The notes: a model not told the origin generated them from the letters alone. Numbered from the stretch's first letter, positions 12,427-24,214 are shown. The stretch is DNA of 64,000 bases from Dipteronia dyeriana (GCA_032871835.1 CM065297.1:93579052-93643051); one strand, 5' to 3'. Numbers and translations: made by a program.

Positions 12427-13607
12427 CTATTGCTTCATTAATATTTTTTGTTCAATTTGAGAAGTGTAGCAAGCATACGACATTTGGTTAGCTAGTTGTC
12501 TTCTAGTTTTAATCCATTCATTCAAATCACCTATGATGTCCACTTGATGGTACATATTCATAAGTCTAGAGTTAGAGTTTTCAACATCTTGTTCATTTTG
12601 GTGATTATCCTTTAAAACATTTTCTAACCCTTGACTTTCTCCTATAGCATCACTATCATTGCCATCATTATGACTAGATTCACTTTCATCATAACTAGTC
12701 ACATCAATAGGTGTTTCAGTGTCATTCAACAAATGTGCTTTAGGTTCATTGACACTCTTATCATCACACAAATCAAGCATGATACGATCATCTATTTTCA
12801 CATTAATATATTCCATAATAGTCTTGATTTTCAAATTGAACACCCTATATGCACGACTATTATTAGCATACCTAATAAAGAGACCAACATCACTTTTAGC
12901 ATCAAAATTTCCTAAGTGATCTCTATCATTCAAAAGAAACACTTACTCCCAAAAATGTGAAAGTAACTCACATTGGACTTCTTGCCCTTCCAAAGCTCAT
13001 AGGAGGTTTGCTTTGTGCTGGGCCTTCTTAAAACTCTGCTAGAAATATAGCATACGGTATTGACCGCTTCAGCCCAAAGATTTCTAGAGACTTTCTTGCT
13101 ATTGAGCTTGACCCGAGCCATCTCTTGCAAGACATGATTCTTCCTCACAGCAATACCATTTTGTTAAGGAGTTTTAGGAGCAGAGAACTCATGAGAAATC
13201 CCTAAATCATCACAAAACTTACAAAATTTAGCATTTTCAAACTCACTCCCATGATCACTCCTAATGCGACATATTTTCTTAATTCCAAGACCTTTTTCAT
13301 TTTGAACTTGGTTACAAAACTTCTTGCAGTAATCAAAATTTTCAGTCTTGTCTCTAAGAAAATAAACCCAAGCAAACCTAGAGAAGTCATCAACACATAT
13401 AAAAATCTATTTCTTGCCATTGATACTCTCGGTTTGGATTGGCCCCATTAGGTCCATATACACAAGTTCTAAGGGCTTCTTGGTAGTAATGTAAGTGCTC
13501 TTTTTATGAGACACTTTGGTTTGTTTACCTAATTGACTTGGTTCACAAACACCATCAAGTTTTTTTACCAAGAGTGGGAAGACCTCTAACAATGTGATAT
13601 TTTTCAA
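12427..13607 (-). pseudogene. Copia integrase (element B)
   Basis: Three open blocks in different frames: 13407-13607 (LVYMDLMGPIQTESINGKK), 12930-13148 (MARVKLNSKKVSRNLWAEAVNT, YELWKGKKSNVSYFHIFG) and 12427-12942 (DHLGNFDAKSDVGLFIRYA, then an acidic spacer, then RTRRQLANQMSYACYTSQIE). This order is the integrase core followed by its C-terminal extension of the SIRE type. Several frameshifts separate the blocks. Confidence 0.85.
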
Positions 13608-14059
13608 GCTTCTTTAAATCTTTAAAATTCATGTGGCCCAATCTTTAATGCCACAAATCAAGCTTGTTGCACTCATGTGCCATATTACATGTTAGAGGAT
13701 CAATCTCTAGACAATAGAAATTGTCCAAAGACCTTTTGACTTTCAAAACAACTTTGCTCTTTTTATCAACTATTGTGCACACATCCTTGTTAAAACTACC
13801 TTAAAAATTCACACAAGTGAGTGTTGCTTATCAAGTTAGCTTGTAGACCATCTACATACAAGGTGTCACAAAGTTTAGGCAATCCTGGGATACAAATTGT
13901 TCCCTTACCTAGAACTTACTTTTTGGTGCCATCACCAAAAGTAACCCATCCACCATCTTTCATAACAAGATTCTTAAAGAATTCCTTGTTACCGGTCATA
14001 TTCCCAGAGCAACCGCTATCTGGGTACCAACTATAAGATGAGTTAGCTTTTTGAGTATA
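13608..14059 (-). pseudogene. Protease motif and GAG-pre-integrase (element B)
   Basis: Minus strand reads WYPDSGCSGNMTGN (the Copia aspartic protease DSG motif is kept), then FGDGTKK, GTICIPGLPKL and LYVDGLQANLIS before stops accumulate. The zinc finger of integrase follows at about 13600. There are no long ORFs. Confidence 0.75.
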
Positions 14060-14724
14060 TTATGCAACCAAACATTGTGTTGTGTCTTTCTTAACCCTTA
14101 TCTTCTTGACAAGTTCTTCACTTCTACTCTTATTAACATACTGTGACTTAATTTTAGGCATATTGACTCCATTAGTCACATTCTCAAACAAATCAAATAA
14201 AGCATTATCAACTTTCTTATGCAGAGTAAAGTGAGACACAATACAAGGTTTAACAAATAAATCATCAACACATTTATCCTCAACATGTTTTTCCAAGGTC
14301 TTCTTAGGTCTAGTTCTAAATCCATACAAGGATGATTGCCTAGGACCATTCTAAGACATATCATGCAAATCATTGGCATATCCATATTTATAAATGTGTT
14401 CAAAACATCTAGGTCTTATGTGCCCTACAATGTTGCAATAATGACAAATAGGTATGAATTTGATAAGTTTACCATTTGCTTGAGTATCCAACTAATTTTT
14501 CCTTCTCACATTTTACCACTTTTGCGAGCAATACTAGATGATTTGCCTTTTGCATTTGAAGAAGATGTGGCTTGTCTTTGGCATGGTTGAGTCTTTTCAT
14601 TCACCTTTAATGTTGATGTTGAGGCACCTCCTGTAGCATCCATGGCTTTACAGTTAGTGAGTGCACCTACATTCAAATTGCTACAAGCTTTTATAAAATT
14701 AGATTTGTTAGATGAATCAGTAGA
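14060..14724 (-). pseudogene. CCHC zinc-knuckle region of element B
   Basis: On the minus strand CHYCNIVGHIRPRC (near 14387-14450) is a complete C-X2-C-X4-H-X4-C knuckle of the SIRE gag-pol linker, followed by a Lys/Asp-rich stretch (14060-14329). It is interrupted at 14724 by the solo LTR and continues at 16970. Confidence 0.75.
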
Positions 14725-15345
14725 TGCAGGGAAAATACACGCGCAGCGAAAGCGTGAGAAAATTTATGAAATTAGGGTTTGCGTATAAATAAAAAATTTC
14801 CCTTTGACTAACGAGAACCTTAACCCTAGATTAATTGATGTATATAAAAAGTGTCGTACCTTTTTCTCGTGACGATTGAACAAGCGCCGAATTGAATCCG
14901 TAAGATCTTCCAATCCAATCACGAACGTGAATCACCTAGGAGTGTGGGCTCCATCTCTTTTAATTGTATACCTGGGGATGGAAACAATCAAAAACTTTTT
15001 CTTTATTAGTTACAATAATCCTCCAAGAAGAAAACAAAGAACGTTAGGTCACTTGTGAATTGTCAACCAATTTGGTTGAAACTCGCGTGAACCTTGATTC
15101 GATGTTGTACACAAAACCTTTTAATGTAAAGGCTACTAGTGTACTATCGAAAACTAAACGTTCTTTCTTCTTTTTCTTCTTTTCCGAATCTCACACTATT
15201 TCTTAGAGTCGATCGGATTTTGTCTAGAGCAAAAACAAATCTTTCTCCCTCAAAATTCTATTGTGGTTGAATTCTCTCCATAAAGAATTACCTAGGCTAG
15301 CCGAAATCTCTCTTGGAAATTACTTAGGGCTGGCCAAAATTTCCA

Positions 15346-15385
<40 letters not shown>

Positions 15386-16969
15386 CATAAATCCTCTCCT
15401 AAGAAGGATTTACTTGGTTAGCAAGAATCATTTACTTAGGTGGATTTACTTGGTGGTTAAGAATCCTTTTCTAAAAGGAATTCTATCATATACCAAGACT
15501 CCTAATCCAACTCAATAGTGTATTTGTAACCATATTAAAGACTTCCTAATTTGATTAGATAAATAATTCCTTTTATTTATCTACTTAACAAATATAGTCT
15601 TTTATATTAATTATACTACCAACAATAGTATAATATTAGGAGATCATCTTCTACTAGAAAAAGATTTTGACTTTTAATTAAATAATTAATTAATTACCAA
15701 ATTAATTAATTTCCATTTAATTAAATAATAAAAAAATAAAATATAATTAAGCTATTCTAAATAGCCTTGCCGCCCAACATATATATATGGGTCATTATAT
15801 TATTTTCTTAGTTTATTAAATCCATTTGACCTTTATAAAATGTCCACATGTGAACTAGACTTATTCTTACAAAAAGAAACAATTTCACATGCCTCAATAC
15901 AATTCTAGATGGACCCATAAATTGGTCTGGTAGAATATATCAAGTGATCCATGAAAGTTCGTGTGGATTGGGGATCTTGGCAGGCTATCTAAATTTAAGC
16001 TCCAATAGACACAACCCAATCACAATCAACAAATGATTCACTTAGGTTCAATCTATTAATTTTAGTTCATTCCACTAAAGAACTAAAATTAAACTCTTAA
16101 ATAAAGATAGAATAAGTTGATGTTACTCATTCATACCCTAGACAACCTTAGTGGAGAAAGTGTAGCCTCGTGAAGAATATTAGTAATCGTCAAGGGCTCA
16201 TAGACCGCCTATAGCTCTCCAAGTTACCATATTTAGTCATATGACCACATTTTGAACTTGGATATTTTGACTTGTCCAGAAGCCATGTTTTAATAGACAC
16301 CATTGAAAACTTAACGTTAAGATTTAATATCCAATACCTCAAAACATCCATATGATGGTATTCTACTCTCATTCAATAAATGAAGCCACGATGTCCATAT
16401 CTATAAATGAAGTCCTCTATCGATTAACAAATGAAAACCATCAAACTATCGAGGATAGACTATGCTAATAATCGTACTCATTGATAGCAAAAATGATAAC
16501 ACTTGCAACCATAAGTCCATCATTTATCTCAGGATTGAGATTGACTCTCTGATTGTCTTCAAGTGAAAAAATTTTATCCACTGACAGTTCTAGATAAAGT
16601 ATTTCATTGTGATCCAATTCAATGCACCCAGTGCACTAGATTCTTTGCCCAAAGACAACACACTTTGACGATTTTAAACTCATCATAACACATTTGATCC
16701 CACTCAAATGCTAGCAAAAGAATCTATAACTTTGACAGGATAAAGGCGTCCAACCTTTTATCTTAAGTTGTGAATATTATTCAAGACTAACTAAAGAATT
16801 GTGTCTACCTCATACGTATCTAGATGTATGAACAATTCTTCTTTTCTCATAGTCTTTTGACCTTATGATTATTTACTTTTGAAAATTATAATAATTAAAC
16901 TATAAATGCTATAAGATTTGTTAAACTAGAAATCTTATTATACTCTTGTTATCGAGCATAATCCCAACA
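14725..16969 (-). mobile_element. Solo LTR of family A inserted in element B
   Basis: 2245 bp; minus strand starts TGTTGGGATTAT and ends CCCTGCA. It is flanked by a perfect 5-bp TSD, GTAGA, at 14720-14724 and 16970-16974. No internal Copia sequence is present, so it is a solo LTR left by LTR-LTR recombination. It splits the gag knuckle region of B. An (AT)n tract lies at 15348-15382. Confidence 0.93.
15348..15382. repeat. (AT)n microsatellite
   Basis: About 17 AT dinucleotides inside the solo LTR; absent or very short in the sister copies (3289-5709 and 40892-43142). Confidence 0.95.
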
Positions 16970-17441
16970 GTAGATTTTTCATTAACTTATCCTAAACCAC
17001 TTTTGTCGCTTGAAGGCTTTCCATCCTAATGAGAGCTTTAACTTTGTTAGAGCTTGATTACATCTTGTTAATAATCTCTTTAGCCTCATTAAGTTTGTCA
17101 TTAAGCACTTTCTGTTGATTCTCATGAACACTAAGTTTTGCTCTAAGCACATTCTCAATTCGTCTAGTACGATCAAGAGATTCATCAATTTGTTCAATTT
17201 CATACTTCAAAATACTTAATCTACTATCAATCAAGTTTCTTACAAGATTAAGAATTTTATCTTTGAGACCATTCATGCATTTTAAGTCACGATCATGATT
17301 TTCTAACTTTTTGTTAAGAGACATATTGACTTTAGAGATCTTTTCATTCTCTTGAATAAAATCCTTGATCTTTTGATCATCTAAGTCAATAGGCTCACCT
17401 TCAACAAAAGAAGCAACAAGAGAAAACATTTCCTTGATCAT
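16970..17441 (-). pseudogene. gag C-terminal coiled-coil segment (element B)
   Basis: 127-residue open block (17058-17441), Lys/Glu/Asn-rich and predicted by eye to be coiled coil (DFIQENEKISKVN, NRKLEN-like heptads). It resembles the acidic coiled stretch between capsid and second knuckle in SIRE-like elements (compare 61592-61876 in D). The capsid itself should lie between here and the PBS but only about 70 bp remain, so most of gag is deleted. Confidence 0.6.
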
Positions 17442-17508
17442 GATTAATCACAAAAACACAATAGCAAACACTATAAAGAAGATCTATCTAAATGTGTCTA
17501 GACACCGA

Positions 17509-17520
17509 GCTCTGATACCA
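17509..17520 (-). promoter_or_regulatory. Primer binding site of element B
   Basis: Minus strand TGGTATCAGAGC is complementary to the 3' end of plant initiator tRNA-Met; it lies 2 nt inside the 5' LTR end at 17523. Confidence 0.9.
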
Positions 17521-17522
17521 AT

Positions 17523-18357
17523 TGAAATTTCCAAGTCTTTATAGTGCAAATATACCTAAAGGGGGGTGAATAGAAAAAGACTCTAATTTTAATCTTCTTT
17601 AAAAAACACAAGAAATCTTATACCACACTTCGTATGATTTATAAAACGAATGATAATAAAGCAAATGTTAAAGCAAGACAAATCGACTAAGTGAAGAAAT
17701 TAAAGATGCAAAAATCAACACATACTTACGTGGTACACCTCCGAAGAGGAAACATCCACGGGTTGATTCCACAACCACCGGCAAACTATAATCAACTATT
17801 TCAAATAAGAGTTACACACTCAAGCAATAAACAAATGAAATGCTCTCTAAGCTATTACTCTTACTCTACCCTTGAACCTAGTGAATTACTTGCATACTTC
17901 CTATCCAAGATGTGACAAACACACCGCTAGGAAGCAACTCCCTATCCAAGACAACCTAGCCTCTAGGAAGATTTCTTGCTTGCCTATCCGGATCCTCCCA
18001 CCGCAAGACAAGAATTCTTGCCTAACTATCCGAGTCCTCCCGACTCTAGTTAAGGTTCCATGCTTAGCTATCCGAGGCTTCACACCTCTAGTTAAGACTC
18101 CTTACTTAGTTATCTGAATCTCCCCAATCTAAACTAAGACTTTCTTGCTTAACAAGAGACTTTAACCTTTTACAAGGCAATTATCTAAGTGAAATGCAAG
18201 TGATGCAATCACAAGCAAATAGATAATGTTGATCAAACAAAATCTATAAAGATGCAACAAGATAGCTAGAATATGCTTTCAAGATCAATCATCAATGTAT
18301 CTAGACAGTCTATGTATGTTATCCAACAAGAACTAATTTCAAAGAAATAGAGATACC
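17523..18357 (-). repeat. 5' LTR of element B, left part
   Basis: Right-hand part of the LTR in transcription sense. It contains the conserved CACCCCCCTTTAGG block near the LTR end and the ~44-bp array at 17975-18150. It is interrupted at 18357 by Gypsy element F and resumes at 27849. Confidence 0.88.
17975..18150. repeat. Tandem ~44-bp repeat in the B 5' LTR
   Basis: Same CTATCCGAGTCCTCCCGAC / CTTGCTTAG unit as at 7735-7925, four degenerate copies. Confidence 0.8.
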
Positions 18358-19434
18358 AGTTGGTCGTAAATTCACTCGGGATGAGGAATTACAGTCAACA
18401 CCCTCAGGACCGCTACCTCGGAGGATGGCGGTTAGGGTAGGTACCTTCGGTACCAAGTACATGTGCAATAATGAGAATAGAAAGTAATGGGGGACAATGC
18501 AATGCTTTTTCTATTTATTCATGAAAGTTGGTGCAAAGGGTATGAACAATAGAGGAAAAGACTCCTGATTTCTGTCTGCTATCAGCAGTTGAAGATGGTG
18601 AAAACGTTCTTGTCGATAAGTGGATATAAGCTAGAAGGCATGCAAGGCCTATCTTCTTCACTTCTCTCCTTTTTTTATCTTTTTTATTCCCCCATTTCCT
18701 ATCAATATTCCTCTCATATTTATATCTGATTTCTAGGGTTTTTCCTTGGTGTATAAGTTGAGAATCAATGGATTGATCCTCCTTCCGCATGGGGTGGGAT
18801 CTTCTATTTAAATGTGGTTAACCCTAGAGAATAGGCAAAGGATATCTTGGCAGGAAAGGTGTTTGTTTCCTTTTTGAACTCTATGATTACGATGGCCCAT
18901 ATATGGAGTTTGATGTGGAGCTTGTCCTCACTATTGATGAATAACCTGAGATCCTTCGTTGGCAGTGTGGTACCTTAGGTCACTGACCTAGTCATGCAGT
19001 TAGGTACCTCGGAGTATCAACTTGCTAACGGGGTGTCCTGAGGTATGCCTTGGTAAGGTGGTGCTTGACCGACGGAGATGGCGAGGTACCTCGGGGTACC
19101 CTGTTGATGGCCAGATGCTTGATCGACTCCGTCAGAGCATTACGATCCCCTAATAGTTTCGAGGAATCTTCATTCTTGCTAGAAATGTAGGATATATACC
19201 TCAGTGAGGTGATAGGCCATTACCTGAGTACTTAGGTACCAACTGGGTGTTCTATGAAGGTGCGAGAACTTCATCTTGCTTACTTGGCAAAGTTGAGGTA
19301 CCTAGGTCTTATGGACCTGGTACCGTGAGGTAGCCCGCTGTATTTAGTACCTGTTTTATTGTCGAAGGTGTCTCCTACCATTCAAAACAGGAGGAAAATT
19401 TCCCTTTGACCCCTAGCCAAAATTGGCTATTAGC
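18358..19434 (-). repeat. 3' LTR of Gypsy element F
   Basis: Minus strand TGCTAATAGCCAATTTT at 19434 to CGACCAAC at 18358; the last base pair has changed compared with the 5' LTR copy (TGTTGG in plus sense). GGTACC repeats occur throughout (such as 18440-18455 and 18970-19330). Confidence 0.9.
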
Positions 19435-19446
19435 AGAAGTCCCTTC
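19435..19446 (-). promoter_or_regulatory. Probable polypurine tract of element F
   Basis: Minus strand AGAAGGGACTTC directly precedes the LTR start TGCTAATAG; F2 has the closely similar AGAGAGGACTTC at the matching place (52882-52893). Confidence 0.5.
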
Positions 19447-19693
19447 TAACTTGAACACCGGTGATTGTTTTGGGGTTAGAATCAGACTCCTCTTCCACTT
19501 GGAAATTTTCTGTTTTTAAATTGGTTACCATAATCTTAGAAGAAATCCTCTCATTCATTGCAGTGGCCATGTGTCAAGTGAGGGAAAGGTTTCCCATTTG
19601 AAAAAAACCATGTCTTTGGCAGCACTCGGGTATCTAGTTGAAAATTTCATTTCCTCGATCACTCCCTCCTCACTGACTGCTTTCCCATCACGC

Positions 19694-19702
19694 CTATATA
19701 AG
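19694..19702 (+). promoter_or_regulatory. TATA box of the antisense gene in F
   Basis: CTATATAAG on the plus strand, 184 bp upstream of the ATG at 19886, within the retrotransposon interior rather than in an LTR. F2 has CTATTTAAA at 53134, 157 bp before its ATG. The matching placement supports a dedicated promoter for the antisense gene. Confidence 0.6.
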
Positions 19703-21185
19703 CCCGGCCACCTCTTCATTTTTCTCACGCTTCCTAGAAAAAAACATTTCTTTCAAATTTCAAAAATTTTAATTTCCTTGTTATCCTCGTCCCTCAGTTC
19801 TCTAACCTCTTATTTTCTCCTCAACCTTTCAGTCAAATATTCTATTTGAATCACGTCTCATTTCAGTAACGATAGTGTCGAGAGGATGGAAGAGGGCAGT
19901 CCCCGAGTCTTAACGGTAAGAAACGAGCTTGGGAGGAAGATAGATGTGAGAGTGACGTCCCTTTTTCTGCATACGTGCCATCGTTCTAGTCGAAATATTG
20001 CTACTGGGACTGACTTCTCAAACAGACCCGGTACCCCGGTGGAGATAGTCAAAGGAAACTCGGATGAAGAGTCAGGCGAGGTCGAAGCCACTGGAGATCA
20101 GGTCGATGTTGCTGCTGCTTCAACTGGAGGGATTCTTACCCTCCCATATGATTTCAAGGTTATTCCCGATTCCACTGCTACAAATGACTCTATCAAACGT
20201 TTAAGGGAGAGGATCGAGATTTCTGACAACATCCCTATCACAGTCCCCCAAAAAGAACTATGATGTGTATAGCCTTCCTCCTGGTGTGCTTCTCATCCAT
20301 ATCGTTGCTTTTGAGTGTGGGGTCAGGCTACCTCTTCATCCTTCTATTCATAGGGCACTCAACGTCCTGTAGCTCACCCCCCTCCAACTGACATATGGGT
20401 TCTAGAGGCACCTGGTAGGCTTCTTCATACTTTGGAAGTAGCAGTGCGAGAGGGATGGCATTGAAAGGGATCCAATACCATATGAGCTATGTATCCTTTT
20501 TTAGGTAACTACTAACTCCCCCCCCCCCTCTACGGGGGCAATTTTACCTCCGGGCTAAGAACAGTTTGAACTTCATAGTTTTCGGAGCCACCAAGAAGGA
20601 CAACCCATTGAAGGATGAGTGGGTAGTGGTTAACGAAGATTTGGAGAGCTCGGTTTACATTACCGGCTTTGAATACCAGGTTCTTACTTGGTTTAGTGGC
20701 AAGCAGTCTTGGGGAAGATCACCCTCACTGCTGAGTCTAGGGCGATTCTGGAGGCAATCATCAAGCAAAATTTTGTCAACATAAAGTTCGCTACTTCAGA
20801 CGCATACGATCTTGATCGGGTGAACCAGTATCAGAAGATCTCTACTTCTTCTCCTGGTATGTTGGACCTCCCTACCCTTATTGATTCGAACCTTTTGCTT
20901 TGCTAGTTTCTTATCCTAAATTGTTGATGTCTTGTACAGATTTAGTCGTTCCTCTACCAGCCCCGTAATAGCCTAGGTCGCTGGAGGATGCTCTTTCTTC
21001 TCTGTTTTCGACTCCACTTAGGTCTCCTTCCATTCAAACTACTAGGGCCCATCATCTTCCTACCACCACGAGGGGTGGTAGGAGCATTTCTACTGGAATT
21101 CCCCAGGTGTCTTTTGCTGCTCCTCCATGTTCTTTCTTTCAAATGGGCATATTCGTCTTCCGGCTATCCAGGGTGGTGGGTCGGG

Positions 21186-21254
21186 GTCCGACTGCTACTG
21201 CTACTGCTACTGCTACTGCTACTGCTACTGCTACTACTACTGCTACCTCTTCTA
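21186..21254. repeat. (CTACTG)n hexanucleotide repeat
   Basis: About nine near-perfect CTACTG units in the antisense gene; in frame they encode alternating Thr and Ala. A shorter run is at 21380-21402. The corresponding stretch of F2 (54480-54680) is Ser/Ala/Pro-rich without the pure repeat. Confidence 0.92.
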
Positions 21255-21540
21255 CTGCTACTGCATCTGTTGCCAGAGCCAGTTTACTACCGTAATATCA
21301 ACTTCTACCGTTGTTGCTTTCGTTCTACCTTATCCGTCTTTTCGCTACCTTTCCAAGTCGATAGAGGTTTCGAGACCACCGCTGCTACTGCTACTGCTAC
21401 AACAACACTCCATGAGCGAAATCGACCTCAATCGAGGGTCTCTATACAAGACAAGGTCATAGATCGGTTCATCACATCCTGTCCTGGCAAGGAACTCACC
21501 CCGATAACCTCAACGCCCTTTGATATTCTGCTCACCAAGG

Positions 21541-21812
21541 GTGCTGCCCTTATTGCTGAGGTAAGTCAAGGAACTGTACCTTGCTTTTCTTTTGTCTTGA
21601 AATATCTACGTTTGATACTAAGGTGATACCCTAATTTGGTTACTATGGTCTACATACATTAAAATATAGTATAGCGATGGGCCACCAGATGTCAGAAGGC
21701 TAAAGTAAGTCAAAAGTGCTGCCCTTATTACTGAGGTAAGTCAAGGAATTTTACCTTGTTTTTCTTTTGTCTTTAAATATCTACGTTTGATACTAAGGTG
21801 ATACCCTAATTA
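21541..21812 (+). repeat. Direct duplication of an exon end and intron in the antisense gene
   Basis: Positions 21541-21637 and 21716-21812 are near identical (GTGCTGCCCTTATT.CTGAG|GTAAGTCAAGG ... GGTGATACCCTAATT), offset 175 bp. The unit contains the end of an exon and most of an intron, so the splice donor occurs twice. Confidence 0.9.
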
Positions 21813-22369
21813 GGAGTCGTACTGAGAAGGCTGAATCTGAAGTTGATGCAGCCAAAAGAGAGCTTGCTCGAGCTCGAAATGTGGCACAAACGTTGCATCT
21901 AAACCTAAATGTGAGCGAGAGAAAGCTGGAGGACACTCTTTGTGACTTGGAGAGGTTAAAGGGCTTCGTTGATCAAGTGGCCCACATTTCGAAGTGGTGG
22001 GCTCTGGAGAGGAATTCCTGGAGGAAGAAAGCCAAAGAGCAAGCAAAAGAGAATAATGCTTTGTGCATTCAGGTTGCCAGTTTGGAAGCTGAGGTGGATT
22101 CTTCCTTTGGTGATGGATATTTTTATATGGTGTACCGGGTGGCACAGGTGTTGCCACCTCCTTTCGACCTTTCCACAGTTGCAGATTGGAACCAGGAAGC
22201 GATCATGGAGCAGGCAAAGAATTTGTCTACTCTGGCTGGTGATGGGGTTGACCCTTCTAAAACCGCTGATGATGATGATGGCAAAAATGGCGAGATGCAT
22301 CGGTTTAATGTTGTGGAAGACATTCCCACTTCTAAGGTGGTTAAGGGAGAGCTACCCGCTGCTCAATAA

Positions 22370-23379
22370 GCAGTTGAAGACCAGCCTTCCTTCAAGGAAG
22401 TATAACATAAGCTGACGGTAGACCATGGCATGGTAGAGGAGCAGCTGGCCTCCTAGGAGGTGGTGATTGTGATAGGGTCAGTGGAGAGGCAAACCCCTGC
22501 GATAGCACGTAAGCCTGAGATAGTTCCTCTTGAGATCCTAGTTGAGATTGCCTAGGTGCTGATCGGAGAGAAGATCGAGCAACAGGCAGGTGAGCAACCT
22601 TTGGAGGGATGAGTGGTAGGGGGGAACACCAAGAGGAGGTTGTTGCGTGATCTTTTTATTCTCAGCTTTGCTTTTACTGCCCAGAAATTGGGGTGGGCAC
22701 CCTGTTTTATCATGAACCAGACTTTTCAACTCATTGTTTTCTTTTCTTTTCTTTTTTTAGATGGCATCACATGTAGCCAGAACCAGGGGACGGGCTCTCT
22801 GATTAACTTGATGTAGCTCAAGATAGGGGATGATCTCCCTAATTCTATGAACGATATCTTCTTCCTTGTGCTTCTAACTGGTTTTCATCTTGATTGACTT
22901 TGAACATAGCTGACTTAAGTCCAAATCTGGCAATGTCAGAAAACTGTAAATTCTGCTAAGTATGGATTGAGTAGTTGGCATCCCCTTCATTCCAATTCTA
23001 TTAAGTATGGATTGAGTAGTTGGCATCCCCTTCATTCAAATTCTGTTAAGTATGGATTGAGTAGTTGGCATCCCCTTCATTCCTAACTTTGATCCAGTCA
23101 TAGTCCTAATTTGGTCCCAGGACCTTATTTGGCATGACTCTGGTATTATGGGTTACCTTTCAAAGTACTAAGTCCCCTTCTTTAAAGCTTCTGACCCTAA
23201 CCCTTTTTGTTAAAATATCTTGCAATCCGGCTCTGGTAGATGGCTACCTTCTCTGCGACCCTGTCTTGATTTTCTTCTAGAAGGTCTAGCCTAGCTCGGA
23301 GTTTATCCTCATTGCTCTTTGGCTCAAAGTGTTGGACATATAACGAGGTCATCTTGTGTTAGATGGGAAGGACTGCTCT
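22370..23379. other. Spacer between antisense gene and integrase in F
   Basis: No supported gene. It contains the 45-bp tandem repeat at 22951-23085. It presumably includes the decayed C-terminus of integrase on the minus strand, but no clear domain could be read. Confidence 0.5.
22951..23085. repeat. 45-bp tandem repeat, three copies
   Basis: Units start at 22951, 22996 and 23041 with TTCT(G/A)(C/T)TAAGTATGG; only a few substitutions separate them. 45 bp is divisible by three. Confidence 0.95.
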
Positions 23380-24214
23380 ACCTCAAAAGCTAGAGAGTAA
23401 GGTGTTTCTCCGGTCACAGTCCTCTTGGTGGTCTGGCAGACCCAAAGTACATCAGGTAACTCTACGCCCATTTACCCATTCTCTATTGAAGCTTCCTCTT
23501 CAGGAGCTTCTTGATTGTTTTGTTGGTGGCTTCTACCAGGTTATTTGTCTAAGGATGGGCTACTGATGCAAACCGAAGGTCGACTCCTAGGCCCTCACAG
23601 TATTCTCTGAACCTGACATTGTCGAACTCTTTTTCGAGGTCAGCGATGGCGATCGGGGTTCCATATCTGCAAACCACATTGGTTTTTATAAACTTGGTGG
23701 TTTTTTCTTCCATAATCTGAGACATCGGTTCTGCTTCTAACTTCCGAATAAACTAATCGATGGTGACTATAACATGTTTAGCCTATCTATAAGTGGTAGG
23801 AAGCGGCCCGATCAGGTCAACCCCCTAAATGGTGAACGGGTAAGGTGTGCTGATAGAAGACAGTCGTTCAGGTGGAAGATGACTTAGGTTTGATGTTCTC
23901 CATCAAGGTTCACACGATTGTATAAACCTCTCAGCATCCTGATGCGTGGTAGGCCATTAGTATCCCATGCGTAGTACCTGGTAGGCTAAAGCTTCTCCAA
24001 CAATGTGATTTCCACAGTCTCCAGCGTGGACCTCTTTTAGAGACCAGTTGGCATCATCGGGTTGTAGGCATCTTAGCAAAGGAAGAGACTTTTCCCTTCT
24101 GTAAATGTACCCGTCAACTGGGTAATACCATACCGAGATCCTGTTAATTCTACGGGCTTGTTTGGGATCCTCGGGTAGCTTTCCTTCTTGGAGGTAGACA
24201 GATATCGGATCCAT
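23380..24214 (-). pseudogene. Gypsy integrase (element F)
   Basis: Block 23957-24214 is the N-terminal zinc-binding part: DPISVYLQEGKLPEDPKQAR, YRREKSLPLLRCL and HAGDCGNHIVGEALAYQVLR. Below it, with stop codons, come the core motifs VDLIGPLPTTYR, VTIDQFIRKLEAEP and the G.P.AI.DLEKEFDN segment. It is broken by several stops. Confidence 0.85.

Larger units (their letters stand above)
19886..22369 (+). pseudogene. Antisense extra gene of Tat-like Gypsy (putative gypsy-type transposon protein)
   Basis: Reads opposite to pol. First block 19886-20263 (125 aa) starts MEEGSPRVLTVRNELG and contains FSNRPGTP and LPYDFKVIPDST. It continues through GVRLPLHP, LQLTYGF (TAG) and LNFIVFGATKKD to SRAILEAIIKQNFVNIKF (20266-20856). 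After a GT-AG intron (20857-20939) comes a low-complexity Thr/Ala part, then DILLTKGAALIAE, intron 21561-21669 and a coiled-coil C-terminus (21881-22369, RKLEDTLCDLERLKGFVDQV). F2 has the same layout. The LHP...QLTP core matches the family known as putative gypsy-type transposon. Function unknown; stops and frameshifts make this copy a pseudogene. Confidence 0.75.

Noticed and set aside
20988..21626. 212-codon Leu-rich ORF
   Set aside because: It is an alternative frame of the antisense gene across the CTACTG repeat; the Leu run is repeat-derived, and the Thr/Ala frame fits the conserved exon structure better.
21810..22300. Minus-strand ORFs over the antisense-gene C-terminus
   Set aside because: Shadows of the coiled-coil exon, with no family resemblance and no equivalent in F2.
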